Below are positions 17,685 through 25,497 of a stretch of DNA of 64,000 nucleotides, piece by piece. Both the position numbers and the translations under genes were made by a program. This stretch comes from Clostridium beijerinckii. GTDB lineage: Bacteria; Bacillota; Clostridia; Clostridiales; Clostridiaceae. The notes under the pieces are model-generated. The model did no database searches. It saw nothing but the letters and a program-made list of their open reading frames with translations, and was not told the origin of the DNA. The DNA lies in the NCBI RefSeq assembly GCF_018223745.1, contig NZ_CP073653.1, positions 322,501-386,500 on the forward strand, in the 5' to 3' direction. How positions within the stretch are numbered: the first letter of the stretch is position 1; the number at the start of each line of letters is the position of its first letter.

Positions 17685-18527
17685 ATGACAGGACTTGTAC
17701 TTGAAGGCGGAGCATTCAGAGGATTATTTACAGCAGGTGTGTTAGATGCATTTTTAGATATAAAGGCAGAAATAAAATATATAGTAGGAGTATCTGCAGG
17801 TGCCACTAATGCATATTCTTATGTCTCTAGGCAAAGAGGAAGAAACTTAGAGATAATGGAAAGATTTATGGATAATAAGAGGTATATCAGCTATAGAAAT
17901 TTAATTAGATGTAAATCTCTTATGGATTTAGAATTTGTATTTGACGAGATACCTAATAAGCATTGTCCATTTGATTATAAGGCGTTTTATGAATTTGATG
18001 GAAAGATGTTAGCAGGTGCTTTTAATATTGAGACTGGAAAGAATGAGTACTTTGATAAAGATTTATTGGATAAGAGAAATTCAATTCTTAGAGCAAGCAT
18101 AGCGATACCATTAGTATTTCCATTTGAAAAGATAGAAGGACAATATTACGCTGATGGAGGCCTTTCAGAGCCTATACCAATTAATAAGTCAATAGATGAT
18201 GGTAATGACAAACATATAATAGTATTAACAAGGAATGAGGGGTATAGAAAGACAAAATCTAAAGCCAATGAAGTAACTTATAGGCTTTATAAAAATAAGT
18301 ATCCAAAGCTTGCAGATGTGCTAAAAAATAGGCATATTAAATATAATGAGCAACTTGATTACTGCAAAGAATTAGAGGAAAGTGGGAAAGCATTTATAAT
18401 AAGACCAAGTATAAGTATGGATATAAGTAGATTTGAGCGAAATAAAAGTAAACTAAAAGCAATATATCAAAATGGGTATGATTTGATTATTCAAAATAAA
18501 GAAAAAATACTCAAATATATTGGATAG
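17685..18527 (+). CDS. Patatin-like phospholipase (RssA/YjjU type)
   Basis: ATG 17685 lies 7 bases after GGAGG. An in-frame GTG at 17667 lies upstream of that site and is rejected. The 280-residue product shows the patatin signature in order: oxyanion loop LEGGAFRG (residues 6-13), nucleophile GVSAG with Ser37, and catalytic Asp157 in ADGG. Such enzymes cleave acyl chains from lipids using a Ser-Asp dyad. It has no signal peptide, so it acts in the cytoplasm or at the inner membrane face. The length fits the YjjU-like bacterial subgroup. It stands alone between the chemoreceptor and the lactate regulator. Substrate unknown. Confidence 0.85.
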   Translation: MTGLVLEGGAFRGLFTAGVLDAFLDIKAEIKYIVGVSAGATNAYSYVSRQRGRNLEIMERFMDNKRYISYRNLIRCKSLMDLEFVFDEIPNKHCPFDYKAFYEFDGKMLAGAFNIETGKNEYFDKDLLDKRNSILRASIAIPLVFPFEKIEGQYYADGGLSEPIPINKSIDDGNDKHIIVLTRNEGYRKTKSKANEVTYRLYKNKYPKLADVLKNRHIKYNEQLDYCKELEESGKAFIIRPSISMDISRFERNKSKLKAIYQNGYDLIIQNKEKILKYIG

Positions 18528-18710
18528 TATTTAAATATAATATTTTAGAGAAGTATTTTTAAATAGATAAATTATATATATTATGAATGCTTATAAATAG
18601 AATAGAATGAATTAAAAAATCTGCAAATGTAGGATTCTAGCTGTTTTTGATGTATAATGTACTAATAAAATATAAAATTTTAGACAATAAAGCGAACAAG
18701 GGAGATATAT

Positions 18711-19412
18711 ATGTTTACATCCAATAGCAAAACACCTAAAGTATATCATCAAGTTATAGAACAAATTAAGAACAACATAAAAAGTGGTAAATTAAAAAAG
18801 GGAGATAGATTGCCATCAGAAAGAGAAATGTCAGAATCTCTTGGAGTATCACGTGCATCCATAAGAGAGGCATTGAGAGCATTAGAAGTGGTAGGTCTTG
18901 TGGAAAGCAGGCAAGGCGCAGGAAATTATATAAAAACTAATTTTGATAATTCATTATTTGAACCTCTTTCTGTCATGTTTATGTTACAAGAAAGTTCAAT
19001 TGAAGAAATGTATGATTTAAGAGAAACGCTGGAGCTTCGTTGTGCTAGGTTATCCGCTAAAAATATAGAAAATAATGAGCTAGAGCTTTTAACAGCAATA
19101 TTAGATAGAATGTATATAGCAGAAAATGAGGACGAGAGTCTTGAACTTGATATTAAGTTCCATTATTTAATTGCAAAAACCTCAAGAAATACTTTACTTA
19201 TAAATGTTCTTGAAGTTATATCTCAGCTTATGGATGAATTCATTCGAAAATCAAGAGCGCAAATTTTACATACAGGAAAAACTAGGGAGAATTTATTAGA
19301 GATTCATGAGAATTTAGTAAGAGCTTTGAAATGCAGAGATGCTAGTAAAGCTCATAATGCTATGGTAGAGCACTTTGATTTAATTCGAGGATCCTATGGG
19401 TATAAAAAATAA
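18711..19412 (+). CDS. lctR: FadR-type GntR regulator of lactate oxidation
   Basis: The 233-residue protein has an N-terminal winged helix (residues 8-72, with LPSEREMSESLGVSRASIREALRALE in two overlapping motifs) and a C-terminal FCD effector domain with its metal-ligand histidines. This is the architecture of LldR/LutR regulators that sense lactate. It is encoded just before the lactate dehydrogenase operon. A TNGTNNNACNA-type operator, the consensus of FadR-class regulators, lies right after that operon's promoter, so it should repress lctBCD until lactate is present. The symbol is by context only. GGGAGA precedes the ATG. Confidence 0.75.
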   Translation: MFTSNSKTPKVYHQVIEQIKNNIKSGKLKKGDRLPSEREMSESLGVSRASIREALRALEVVGLVESRQGAGNYIKTNFDNSLFEPLSVMFMLQESSIEEMYDLRETLELRCARLSAKNIENNELELLTAILDRMYIAENEDESLELDIKFHYLIAKTSRNTLLINVLEVISQLMDEFIRKSRAQILHTGKTRENLLEIHENLVRALKCRDASKAHNAMVEHFDLIRGSYGYKK

Positions 19413-19426
19413 AAATATATTGTTTT

Positions 19427-19487
19427 AAAAATAAGATGGATAAAAGATAATCGTCAGTGAGGTTATTTTTTTTATCCATTTTATTTT
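19427..19487 (+). terminator. Terminator after the regulator gene
   Basis: Arms of 18 bp (19427-19444 and 19470-19487) with one mismatch, preceded and followed by A- and T-runs. It separates the regulator from lctBCD. Confidence 0.75.
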
Positions 19488-19616
19488 TGTTATATTTTAA
19501 ACAAAAAATGCTTAAATACGATTAATTAAAAATATAAATTAAATTTTTATTAAATTTTATATGGGCAAAAAGATATAGAATATAAGGCACTAAGGAGTAT
19601 ATTGGAATAGAGTCAA

Positions 19617-19630
19617 TGTAAACATTTTCT
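19617..19630. promoter_or_regulatory. cre-like site upstream of lctBCD
   Basis: TGTAAACATTTTCT matches the catabolite-responsive consensus TGWAANCGNTNWCA at all but two positions, one of them the central G. A candidate CcpA site about 20 bases before the -35 box. Confidence 0.3.
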
Positions 19631-19649
19631 GTTAAATAAATAACAATAC

Positions 19650-19678
19650 TTTACAAACTATATTTTGGAAAGTATAAT
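19650..19678 (+). promoter_or_regulatory. Promoter of the lctBCD operon
   Basis: TTTACA (19650-19655), a 17-base spacer and TATAAT (19673-19678) form a near-consensus vegetative promoter, immediately followed by the dyad operator. Confidence 0.7.
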
Positions 19679-19689
19679 TAAATTGAAAT

Positions 19690-19720
19690 TGGTCATACCA
19701 ATTTGATATTGGTATGACAT
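19690..19720. promoter_or_regulatory. Operator for the FadR-type lactate regulator
   Basis: TGGTCATACCA (19690-19700) fits TNGTNNNACNA exactly, and TGGTATGACAT (19710-19720) fits at all but the last base. Together they make a perfect 11-bp dyad (19692-19702 and 19708-19718). It covers the expected transcription start, so bound regulator would block the polymerase. Confidence 0.65.
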
Positions 19721-19935
19721 GTTGGAAAAGAGGAGGAATAAATTAGTTTTATTGTGACTCTAGCAAAAACTATTATATATAGCGGAATAATTAAACTGAT
19801 ATTGGATTTTATCAAGAAATAAATTGAAGTAATTTTTAAAAGTTTGTTTATTCCACATTGTTTTGACAAAACTACTACTATCACTTTGCCAATCAGTGTT
19901 TGGAATTTAAAATACAGTTTTAGGAGGAAGTTATC

Positions 19936-20724
19936 ATGAATATTTTAGTTTGCATTAAGCAGGTGCCAGGAACATCTAAAGTTGAGGTTGATCCAGTTAC
20001 AGGAGTTTTGAAAAGAGATGGCATAGACTCCAAAATGAATCCATATGATTTGTATGCTCTTGAAACAGCTCTTAAGATTAGGGAGAGTGAAGGAGGAACT
20101 GTTAAAGTCCTAAGTATGGGACCTAATCAAGCTTTAAGCGTAATTAAGGAAGCCTACACAATGGGAGCTGATGAAGGCACATTATTATCAGACAGGAAAT
20201 TTGGAGGAGCTGATGTTTTAGCTACATCGTATACAATAGCTCAAGGCGTGAAAAAGATGGGGGATTTCGAACTTATTATTTGCGGTAAGCAAACAACAGA
20301 TGGAGATACAGCGCAGGTAGGATCTGAAATGGCTGAATGGTTAAACATACCACATGTAGCTAACGTTAAGGACATAGTTAAAGTAGAAGACTCAACAATC
20401 ACAGTTGAAATGGATATGCCAGAAAGTATTGAAACAGTAAAGATAGCGTACCCATGTCTAATCACTGTAGATAAAGGAATTTTTGAACCAAGGTTACCTT
20501 CTTATAGAAAAAAACTTTCAACTAAGGACAGAGAAATAAAAATATTAAGCCTAAAAGATTTTGATGATAAAGATGAGAAGAATTATGGACTTAATGGATC
20601 ACCAACTCAAGTAGAGAGAATATTTCCACCAGAGGTTAATAATGATAGAGAAATGTGGACAGGCAGTTCTGGTGAATTAAGTGGAAAAATGGGAGAGAAA
20701 TTAAAAGAATTGAAATTTATTTAG
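19936..20724 (+). CDS. lctB: Electron-bifurcating lactate dehydrogenase, EtfB subunit
   Basis: The 262-residue protein is an electron transfer flavoprotein beta subunit: [20 protein letters not shown] at the start, the AMP/FAD-binding [10 protein letters not shown] region, and [13 protein letters not shown] in the middle. With the following EtfA carrying a ferredoxin-like extension and an FAD lactate dehydrogenase, it matches the LctBCD complex described in Acetobacterium woodii. That complex drives lactate oxidation by NAD+ with reduced ferredoxin through flavin-based electron confurcation. AGGAGGAAG precedes the ATG. The gene is paralogous to etfB at 35.4 kb. Confidence 0.85.
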   Translation: MNILVCIKQVPGTSKVEVDPVTGVLKRDGIDSKMNPYDLYALETALKIRESEGGTVKVLSMGPNQALSVIKEAYTMGADEGTLLSDRKFGGADVLATSYTIAQGVKKMGDFELIICGKQTTDGDTAQVGSEMAEWLNIPHVANVKDIVKVEDSTITVEMDMPESIETVKIAYPCLITVDKGIFEPRLPSYRKKLSTKDREIKILSLKDFDDKDEKNYGLNGSPTQVERIFPPEVNNDREMWTGSSGELSGKMGEKLKELKFI

Positions 20725-20779
20725 GTATTAAATATTAGTAAAGATATCTCACAAAGATAATTAAAGGGGAGAATGCGTT

Positions 20780-21970
20780 ATGGCAAAGTTAGTAGTAAAT
20801 CAAGAGAAAATATTAGATATTGATGAGTTAATTAAAATATGTCCTTTTGGTGCCCTTGAAAATAATAATGGAGTTGTTGAAATAAGTGGAGCATGTAAAA
20901 TGTGCAAGCTTTGCGTTAAAAAGGGGCCTAAGGGAGCTGTTGAATATATAGAGGAAGAAGTCAAAGAGATAGATAAAAGTCTTTGGAATGGAATAGGCGT
21001 TTATGTTGATCATGTAGATGGAGAAATACATCCTGTTACTTATGAGCTAATAGGAAAGGCAAGAGAATTAGCAGGAAAGATAAATCATCCAGTATATGCT
21101 GTATTTATCGGAAATAATATTTCTCATAAAGCTGAAGAATTATTACACTATGGTGTAGATAAGGTATTTGTATATGATGACGAGGAATTAAAGTATTTTA
21201 GAATAGAACCATATACAGCTGCTTTCGGAGATTTTATAAATAATGTAAAACCAACAGCGATTTTAGTTGGTGCTACAACTATAGGTAGATCTTTAGCGCC
21301 AAGAATAGCTGCTAGATTTAAAACTGGACTTACAGCAGATTGTACAATATTAGATATGAAGGAAAATACAGATTTAGTTCAAATTAGACCGGCATTTGGT
21401 GGTAATATAATGGCTCAGATAGTTACTCCAAATTCTAGACCTCAATTAGCAACTGTTAGATATAAAGTTATGACAGCTCCAAAAAGAAATGATGATATTT
21501 CAGGAGAAATAGTAGAATGTTCTATAGATAAAGAAAAACTTTTATCTAAAATTACAGCGCTTAGTATAAAGAAAAAAGATGCTGAAGTAGGAATAAGTGA
21601 TGCTGAAGTAATAGTTGCAGCAGGAAGAGGGATTAAATCAGAAAAGGATTTAGAATTAGTAAAAGAATTAGCTAAACTTTTAGGAGCAGAATTTGCATGT
21701 ACTAGACCTCTAATAGAGGCAGGCTGGGTTGATGCAAAGAGACAAATTGGATTAAGCGGTAGAACTGTAAGGCCAAGACTTATCATAGCTTGTGGAATAT
21801 CTGGAGCAGTTCAATTTACAGCTGGAATGAATAATTCAGATTATATATTTGCTATAAATGCTGATGATAAAGCACCAATATTTAAGGTTGCTCACTATGG
21901 AGTTGTTGGAAACTTGTATGAAATAATTCCAGAATTAATAGAAAAAATAAAAATGGCTAAGGAGGCATAG
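20780..21970 (+). CDS. lctC: Electron-bifurcating lactate dehydrogenase, EtfA subunit with [4Fe-4S] extension
   Basis: The 396 residues comprise an N-terminal extension of about 65 residues with Cys21, 39, 42 and 45 (CPFGA, then CKMCKLC), enough for one [4Fe-4S] cluster. A normal EtfA follows: ETF N-domain from about residue 68, and the C-terminal FAD domain with GAEFACTRPLIEAGW and QIGLSGRTVRP. The ferredoxin-like extension is typical of EtfA in lactate and caffeoyl-CoA bifurcating complexes and is absent from the bcd-linked EtfA in this window. It would carry electrons from ferredoxin to the bifurcating flavin. It lies 55 bases after lctB. Confidence 0.85.
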   Translation: MAKLVVNQEKILDIDELIKICPFGALENNNGVVEISGACKMCKLCVKKGPKGAVEYIEEEVKEIDKSLWNGIGVYVDHVDGEIHPVTYELIGKARELAGKINHPVYAVFIGNNISHKAEELLHYGVDKVFVYDDEELKYFRIEPYTAAFGDFINNVKPTAILVGATTIGRSLAPRIAARFKTGLTADCTILDMKENTDLVQIRPAFGGNIMAQIVTPNSRPQLATVRYKVMTAPKRNDDISGEIVECSIDKEKLLSKITALSIKKKDAEVGISDAEVIVAAGRGIKSEKDLELVKELAKLLGAEFACTRPLIEAGWVDAKRQIGLSGRTVRPRLIIACGISGAVQFTAGMNNSDYIFAINADDKAPIFKVAHYGVVGNLYEIIPELIEKIKMAKEA

Positions 21971-21973
21971 GTG

Positions 21974-23377
21974 ATGAGTTACAAAGAAGTTGAATTAAAA
22001 GATTATGAATATATATTATCTATAGCAGAGAATGATTTGGAGAGAGTTTTCTTTAGAGAAGAAATAAATGAAGACTATAGCCATGATGAATTAGGCGGGA
22101 TTAAGAAAATGCCTGATATAGTTATTCAAACTATAAGTGCTGATGAAGTTTCAAAAGTAATGAAATATGCCTATGAGAATAATATTCCTGTTACTCCAAG
22201 GGGATCAGGAACAGGGCTTGTTGGAGCAGCGGTTCCACTTAAAGGTGGAATAGTTATAGACCTTAGCAGAATGAATAAAATTTTAGAATTAGATGAAGAA
22301 AACCTTACTCTTACATTAGAACCGGGAGTATTACTTATGGAGATAGGTAAATATGTTCAAGAATTTGACTTATTTTATCCACCAGATCCAGGTGAAAAAT
22401 CAGCAACAATTGGAGGAAATATAAGTACTAATGCAGGAGGTATGAGAGCTGTAAAATATGGAGTAACTAGAGACTATGTAAGAGGACTTGAGGTTGTATT
22501 ACCAAATGGTGATATAGTAAATCTAGGAGGAAAAGTAGTTAAAAATAGCTCTGGATATGCACTAAAAGATTTAATTGTTGGTTCAGAAGGAACTTTAGGA
22601 ATAGTAACAAAGGCTATTTTGAAATTGTTACCACTTCCTAAAAAGGCTTTAAGCTTGCTTATTCCTTTTGAAAGCCTCGAAAGAGCGATAGAGACTGTGC
22701 CTAAAATAATTAAATCTAAGTCAATACCAACAGCAATCGAATTTATGCAGAGAGAAGCGATACTTGCTGCAGAAGAATTTTTAGGAAAAAGTTTTCCAGA
22801 TAAATCATCTGATGCATACCTATTATTAACTTTCGATGGAAATTCCACAGAAGAAATTGAAAAGGATTATGAAAACGTAGCTAATATTTGTTTAGAAGCT
22901 GGAGCTTTAGATGTATTAATCTCAGATACTGAAGAAAGACAAGAATCAATATGGTCAGCTAGAGGTTGTTTCCTTGAAGCAATTAAAGCATTAACTACTG
23001 AAATGGATGAAGTTGATGTTGTTGTTCCAAGAAATCAAATAGGAAAGTTTGTAACCTTCACTCATGAACTTGAACGTACTGCTAATATAAGAATAAAAAG
23101 CTTTGGACATGCAGGCGATGGAAATCTTCATATATATATATTAAGAGATGACCTTGACCAAGAAGCATGGGAATCTAAATTAAAAGAAGTTATGCAAATA
23201 ATGTATAATAAAGCTAAAGAATTAGATGGCCAGGTGTCAGGAGAACATGGAATAGGATTTGCAAAGAAGGGATATTTAAAAGAATCACTTCCAAGTGAAT
23301 GTATTGGAATAATGCAAGGAATTAAATTAGCTTTTGATCCTAAGAACATATTAAATCCAGGAAAGGTATGTGAATAG
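21974..23377 (+). CDS. lctD: FAD-dependent lactate dehydrogenase (GlcD/LctD type)
   Basis: Two starts are possible, GTG 21971 and ATG 21974; ATG 21974 is better spaced from GGAGG (21961-21965). The 467 residues contain the FAD-binding type 4 domain ([14 protein letters not shown] near residue 75 and the [17 protein letters not shown] block) and the C-terminal FAD-oxidase domain with HAGDGNLH and GEHGIG. It oxidises D-lactate, possibly another 2-hydroxyacid, to pyruvate and passes electrons to LctBC. The tight spacing to lctC supports one operon. No lactate permease or racemase gene is in the window. Confidence 0.85.
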   Translation: MSYKEVELKDYEYILSIAENDLERVFFREEINEDYSHDELGGIKKMPDIVIQTISADEVSKVMKYAYENNIPVTPRGSGTGLVGAAVPLKGGIVIDLSRMNKILELDEENLTLTLEPGVLLMEIGKYVQEFDLFYPPDPGEKSATIGGNISTNAGGMRAVKYGVTRDYVRGLEVVLPNGDIVNLGGKVVKNSSGYALKDLIVGSEGTLGIVTKAILKLLPLPKKALSLLIPFESLERAIETVPKIIKSKSIPTAIEFMQREAILAAEEFLGKSFPDKSSDAYLLLTFDGNSTEEIEKDYENVANICLEAGALDVLISDTEERQESIWSARGCFLEAIKALTTEMDEVDVVVPRNQIGKFVTFTHELERTANIRIKSFGHAGDGNLHIYILRDDLDQEAWESKLKEVMQIMYNKAKELDGQVSGEHGIGFAKKGYLKESLPSECIGIMQGIKLAFDPKNILNPGKVCE

Positions 23378-23454
23378 AATAAAAAAGTATTCAATTTGAA
23401 TACTAGCAAATTATAAATATAAATAATTTAACTAGGCTTTATTTACAAATCAAA

Positions 23455-23495
23455 GCTGTCTTAAAATAGAAATTTAATTTCTATTTTGGGACAGC
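23455..23495 (+). terminator. Terminator of lctBCD
   Basis: A 19-bp stem with wobble pairs (23455-23473 and 23477-23495) is followed by TTATTTTTAT. Confidence 0.75.
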
Positions 23496-23716
23496 TTATT
23501 TTTATACATAAAAAAGCAAACTCACAACAATATACCCTTTTATGTATAATTTATTTATAGATAAAAAACAAATTAATACAAAAGAATTATAAAAATGGCA
23601 TTGAGATTTATAAATTAATAGTTCTCATTAAAAGAAAAAATTAAAATGAATAAAACCTTTTTACTAAATTAATCCTCTTATATTATAGGAGCTCCAAAAG
23701 GAAGAGAGGTGCAAAG

Positions 23717-24289
23717 ATGGATATAGAAGAAATAGTAACGCGTTGCAAGCTCGGAGAGAAGGAAGCATTTCGCGAACTTTTTCAAATTGTAGAAAAAAAG
23801 GCGTTGGCTACTGAATATTTTTTATCAGGAAATAGAGGAATTGCTGAAGACATACTCCAAGAGACATATATGAAATGCTTCATGGAAATAAATAAACTTC
23901 AAGAGCCACAAGCGTTTAAAGTATGGTTTTTTAAGATTCTTATGCGAACAGGCTGGAAAATGACAAAAAAGCAGTCAGGGTTAGTTCCGTTAGAAATAAC
24001 ATCAGAAAATGAAGGTTTATTTTTTGATGAGAATCAAGAAAAAGAAAACATAATTGATAGATATGAGATAAAACATGTAATGCGGAGTGCAATCAACAAA
24101 TTAAGTCCTAATTTAAAAACAGTTGTTATTCTTTATTATTACAATGACATGACAATGGAAAAAATTTCAAAGGTTACAGGTTGTTTTAAGACTACGGTAA
24201 AATCACGGTTGTTTTATGCCAGAGCTGCTTTGAAGAAGCAGTTAGCCAATTGCTTTGAGGTGGAAAGTGGGATGAGCATAATTAAATAG
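23717..24289 (+). CDS. ECF-type RNA polymerase sigma factor
   Basis: The 190-residue protein has sigma region 2 (AEDILQETYMKCFMEINKLQ near residues 55-75, with the following W-F-K segment) and region 4 (LSPNLKTVVILYYYNDMTMEKISKVTG, then TTVKSRLFYARAALKK). Regions 1 and 3 are missing, so it is a group 4 sigma factor. It ends 18 bases before a gene for a single-span membrane protein that is probably its anti-sigma factor. The stimulus is unknown. AGAGGTG precedes the ATG. Confidence 0.85.
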   Translation: MDIEEIVTRCKLGEKEAFRELFQIVEKKALATEYFLSGNRGIAEDILQETYMKCFMEINKLQEPQAFKVWFFKILMRTGWKMTKKQSGLVPLEITSENEGLFFDENQEKENIIDRYEIKHVMRSAINKLSPNLKTVVILYYYNDMTMEKISKVTGCFKTTVKSRLFYARAALKKQLANCFEVESGMSIIK

Positions 24290-24307
24290 AAAGGAGTCTA
24301 ATTAAAA

Positions 24308-25219
24308 ATGAAAGATAAGGGTTATTTGGATAAGGTAATAAAGAGTGCTATAGATGATAGTATTTTTAATATTAAAGCTTCAAGAGATATTTTTAATGAG
24401 GCTTGGAATAATAAGGAGAAAGAAATGGGAAAGAAAAAGTATTTTAGTATAAAAAATATAAGAAAGGAGGTATTAGTTCCTATATGCTGTGTATTATTTG
24501 CTATTGTTGGTATTTTTACATTTTCGCCAGTAGCAAGGACTGCTGCGCAGGAAGCATTGAAGACAATATTTTTACTTGATAAATCAGGTAATATTATTGA
24601 GAAATCAGAAGATGAGGCAGTTGATGATGTTACCGTTGGAGGTTTTGAGATAACGGATAAAAACAAGAATGAGATAGAGGGGAAATTCGGATTTGAATTT
24701 AATTTTCCTAAAAAAGTTGGGAATTTCTCCATTACAGAAATTGCAGGATATCCTGTGTCTCCAGTAGCGATGATGACTGTTAAAGATTTGAAATATAAAG
24801 ATGAAGAAAACTCATTAGATAAGTTTAGAAAAGCAGTAGGAGATGATCAAATATTTAATGAGCTTAGTAAAGATTATAAGATTATAAGAAACATTTGTGA
24901 ATCATATGAAGATAGTGAGAAACATAAATTTTTTATATACTTATCAAAATTTAGTGAGGATTCAGAAATGAATAGTGTTAAAGAAACAACTATTGATAAT
25001 ATAAAATGTAGAGTTTTAGAAGAAAATAGGGCTAAATATGAAAGAAGTGAAAATGGCGATGATGTGACAAAGAAGCCTATTAGTGTTAACAAAATATATT
25101 ATATGGTTTGGGATTATAATGGAGTAAGCTACAGGATATACATTGGAGAAAATTCTGCAGATATTGATGTAGCAACACAGTTTGCAAAAGATTATATAAA
25201 GATTCTAAAACAAGAATAG
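24308..25219 (+). CDS. Probable membrane anti-sigma factor
   Basis: The 303-residue protein has a cytoplasmic N-terminus of about 53 residues, one membrane helix (about 54-73) and a 230-residue outer domain. The end of that domain (VWDYNGVSYRIYIG and a final AxxIAKSL-like helix) resembles DUF4367-type C-termini found in sigma-linked Firmicute proteins. It lacks an obvious zinc-binding anti-sigma HxxxCxxC motif, so the assignment rests on gene order and topology. The short gap to the sigma gene suggests coexpression. A strong terminator follows. Confidence 0.6.
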   Translation: MKDKGYLDKVIKSAIDDSIFNIKASRDIFNEAWNNKEKEMGKKKYFSIKNIRKEVLVPICCVLFAIVGIFTFSPVARTAAQEALKTIFLLDKSGNIIEKSEDEAVDDVTVGGFEITDKNKNEIEGKFGFEFNFPKKVGNFSITEIAGYPVSPVAMMTVKDLKYKDEENSLDKFRKAVGDDQIFNELSKDYKIIRNICESYEDSEKHKFFIYLSKFSEDSEMNSVKETTIDNIKCRVLEENRAKYERSENGDDVTKKPISVNKIYYMVWDYNGVSYRIYIGENSADIDVATQFAKDYIKILKQE

Positions 25220-25221
25220 AA

Positions 25222-25261
25222 AAAACAAAGGGTAAGGGAGTGATCTCTTACCCTTTGTTTT
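25222..25261 (+). terminator. Terminator of the sigma/anti-sigma operon
   Basis: Perfect 15-bp arms (AAAACAAAGGGTAAG, 25222-25236, and complement, 25247-25261) with a 10-base loop; the right arm ends in TTTGTTTTG. Confidence 0.8.
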
Positions 25262-25497
25262 GAAAGGGATATATGAACTTTAATAAATATAATATAAAAT
25301 CTATGATTTATAGAATAAGTTAGGAAATTGAACCTTTAGGTGTTTAAGATTAAATAATCTTCTTTAAATAAATCAATATTATTTTAATAAAACTGTATGA
25401 AATAATAAAAAATACATTGAAAAATAATTTGAAATAATATAAAATAAGAATATAGTAATAATAAATGATAATAAATAAGCAGAAAGGAGAAAGAGAA

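Noticed and set aside
19693-19884. Minus-strand frame of 63 codons before lctB
   Set aside because: It overlaps the lct operator and leader, has no ribosome site and no recognisable product. On the plus strand an AGGAGGAA at about 19731 has no proper start within range, so a remnant permease was also dismissed.
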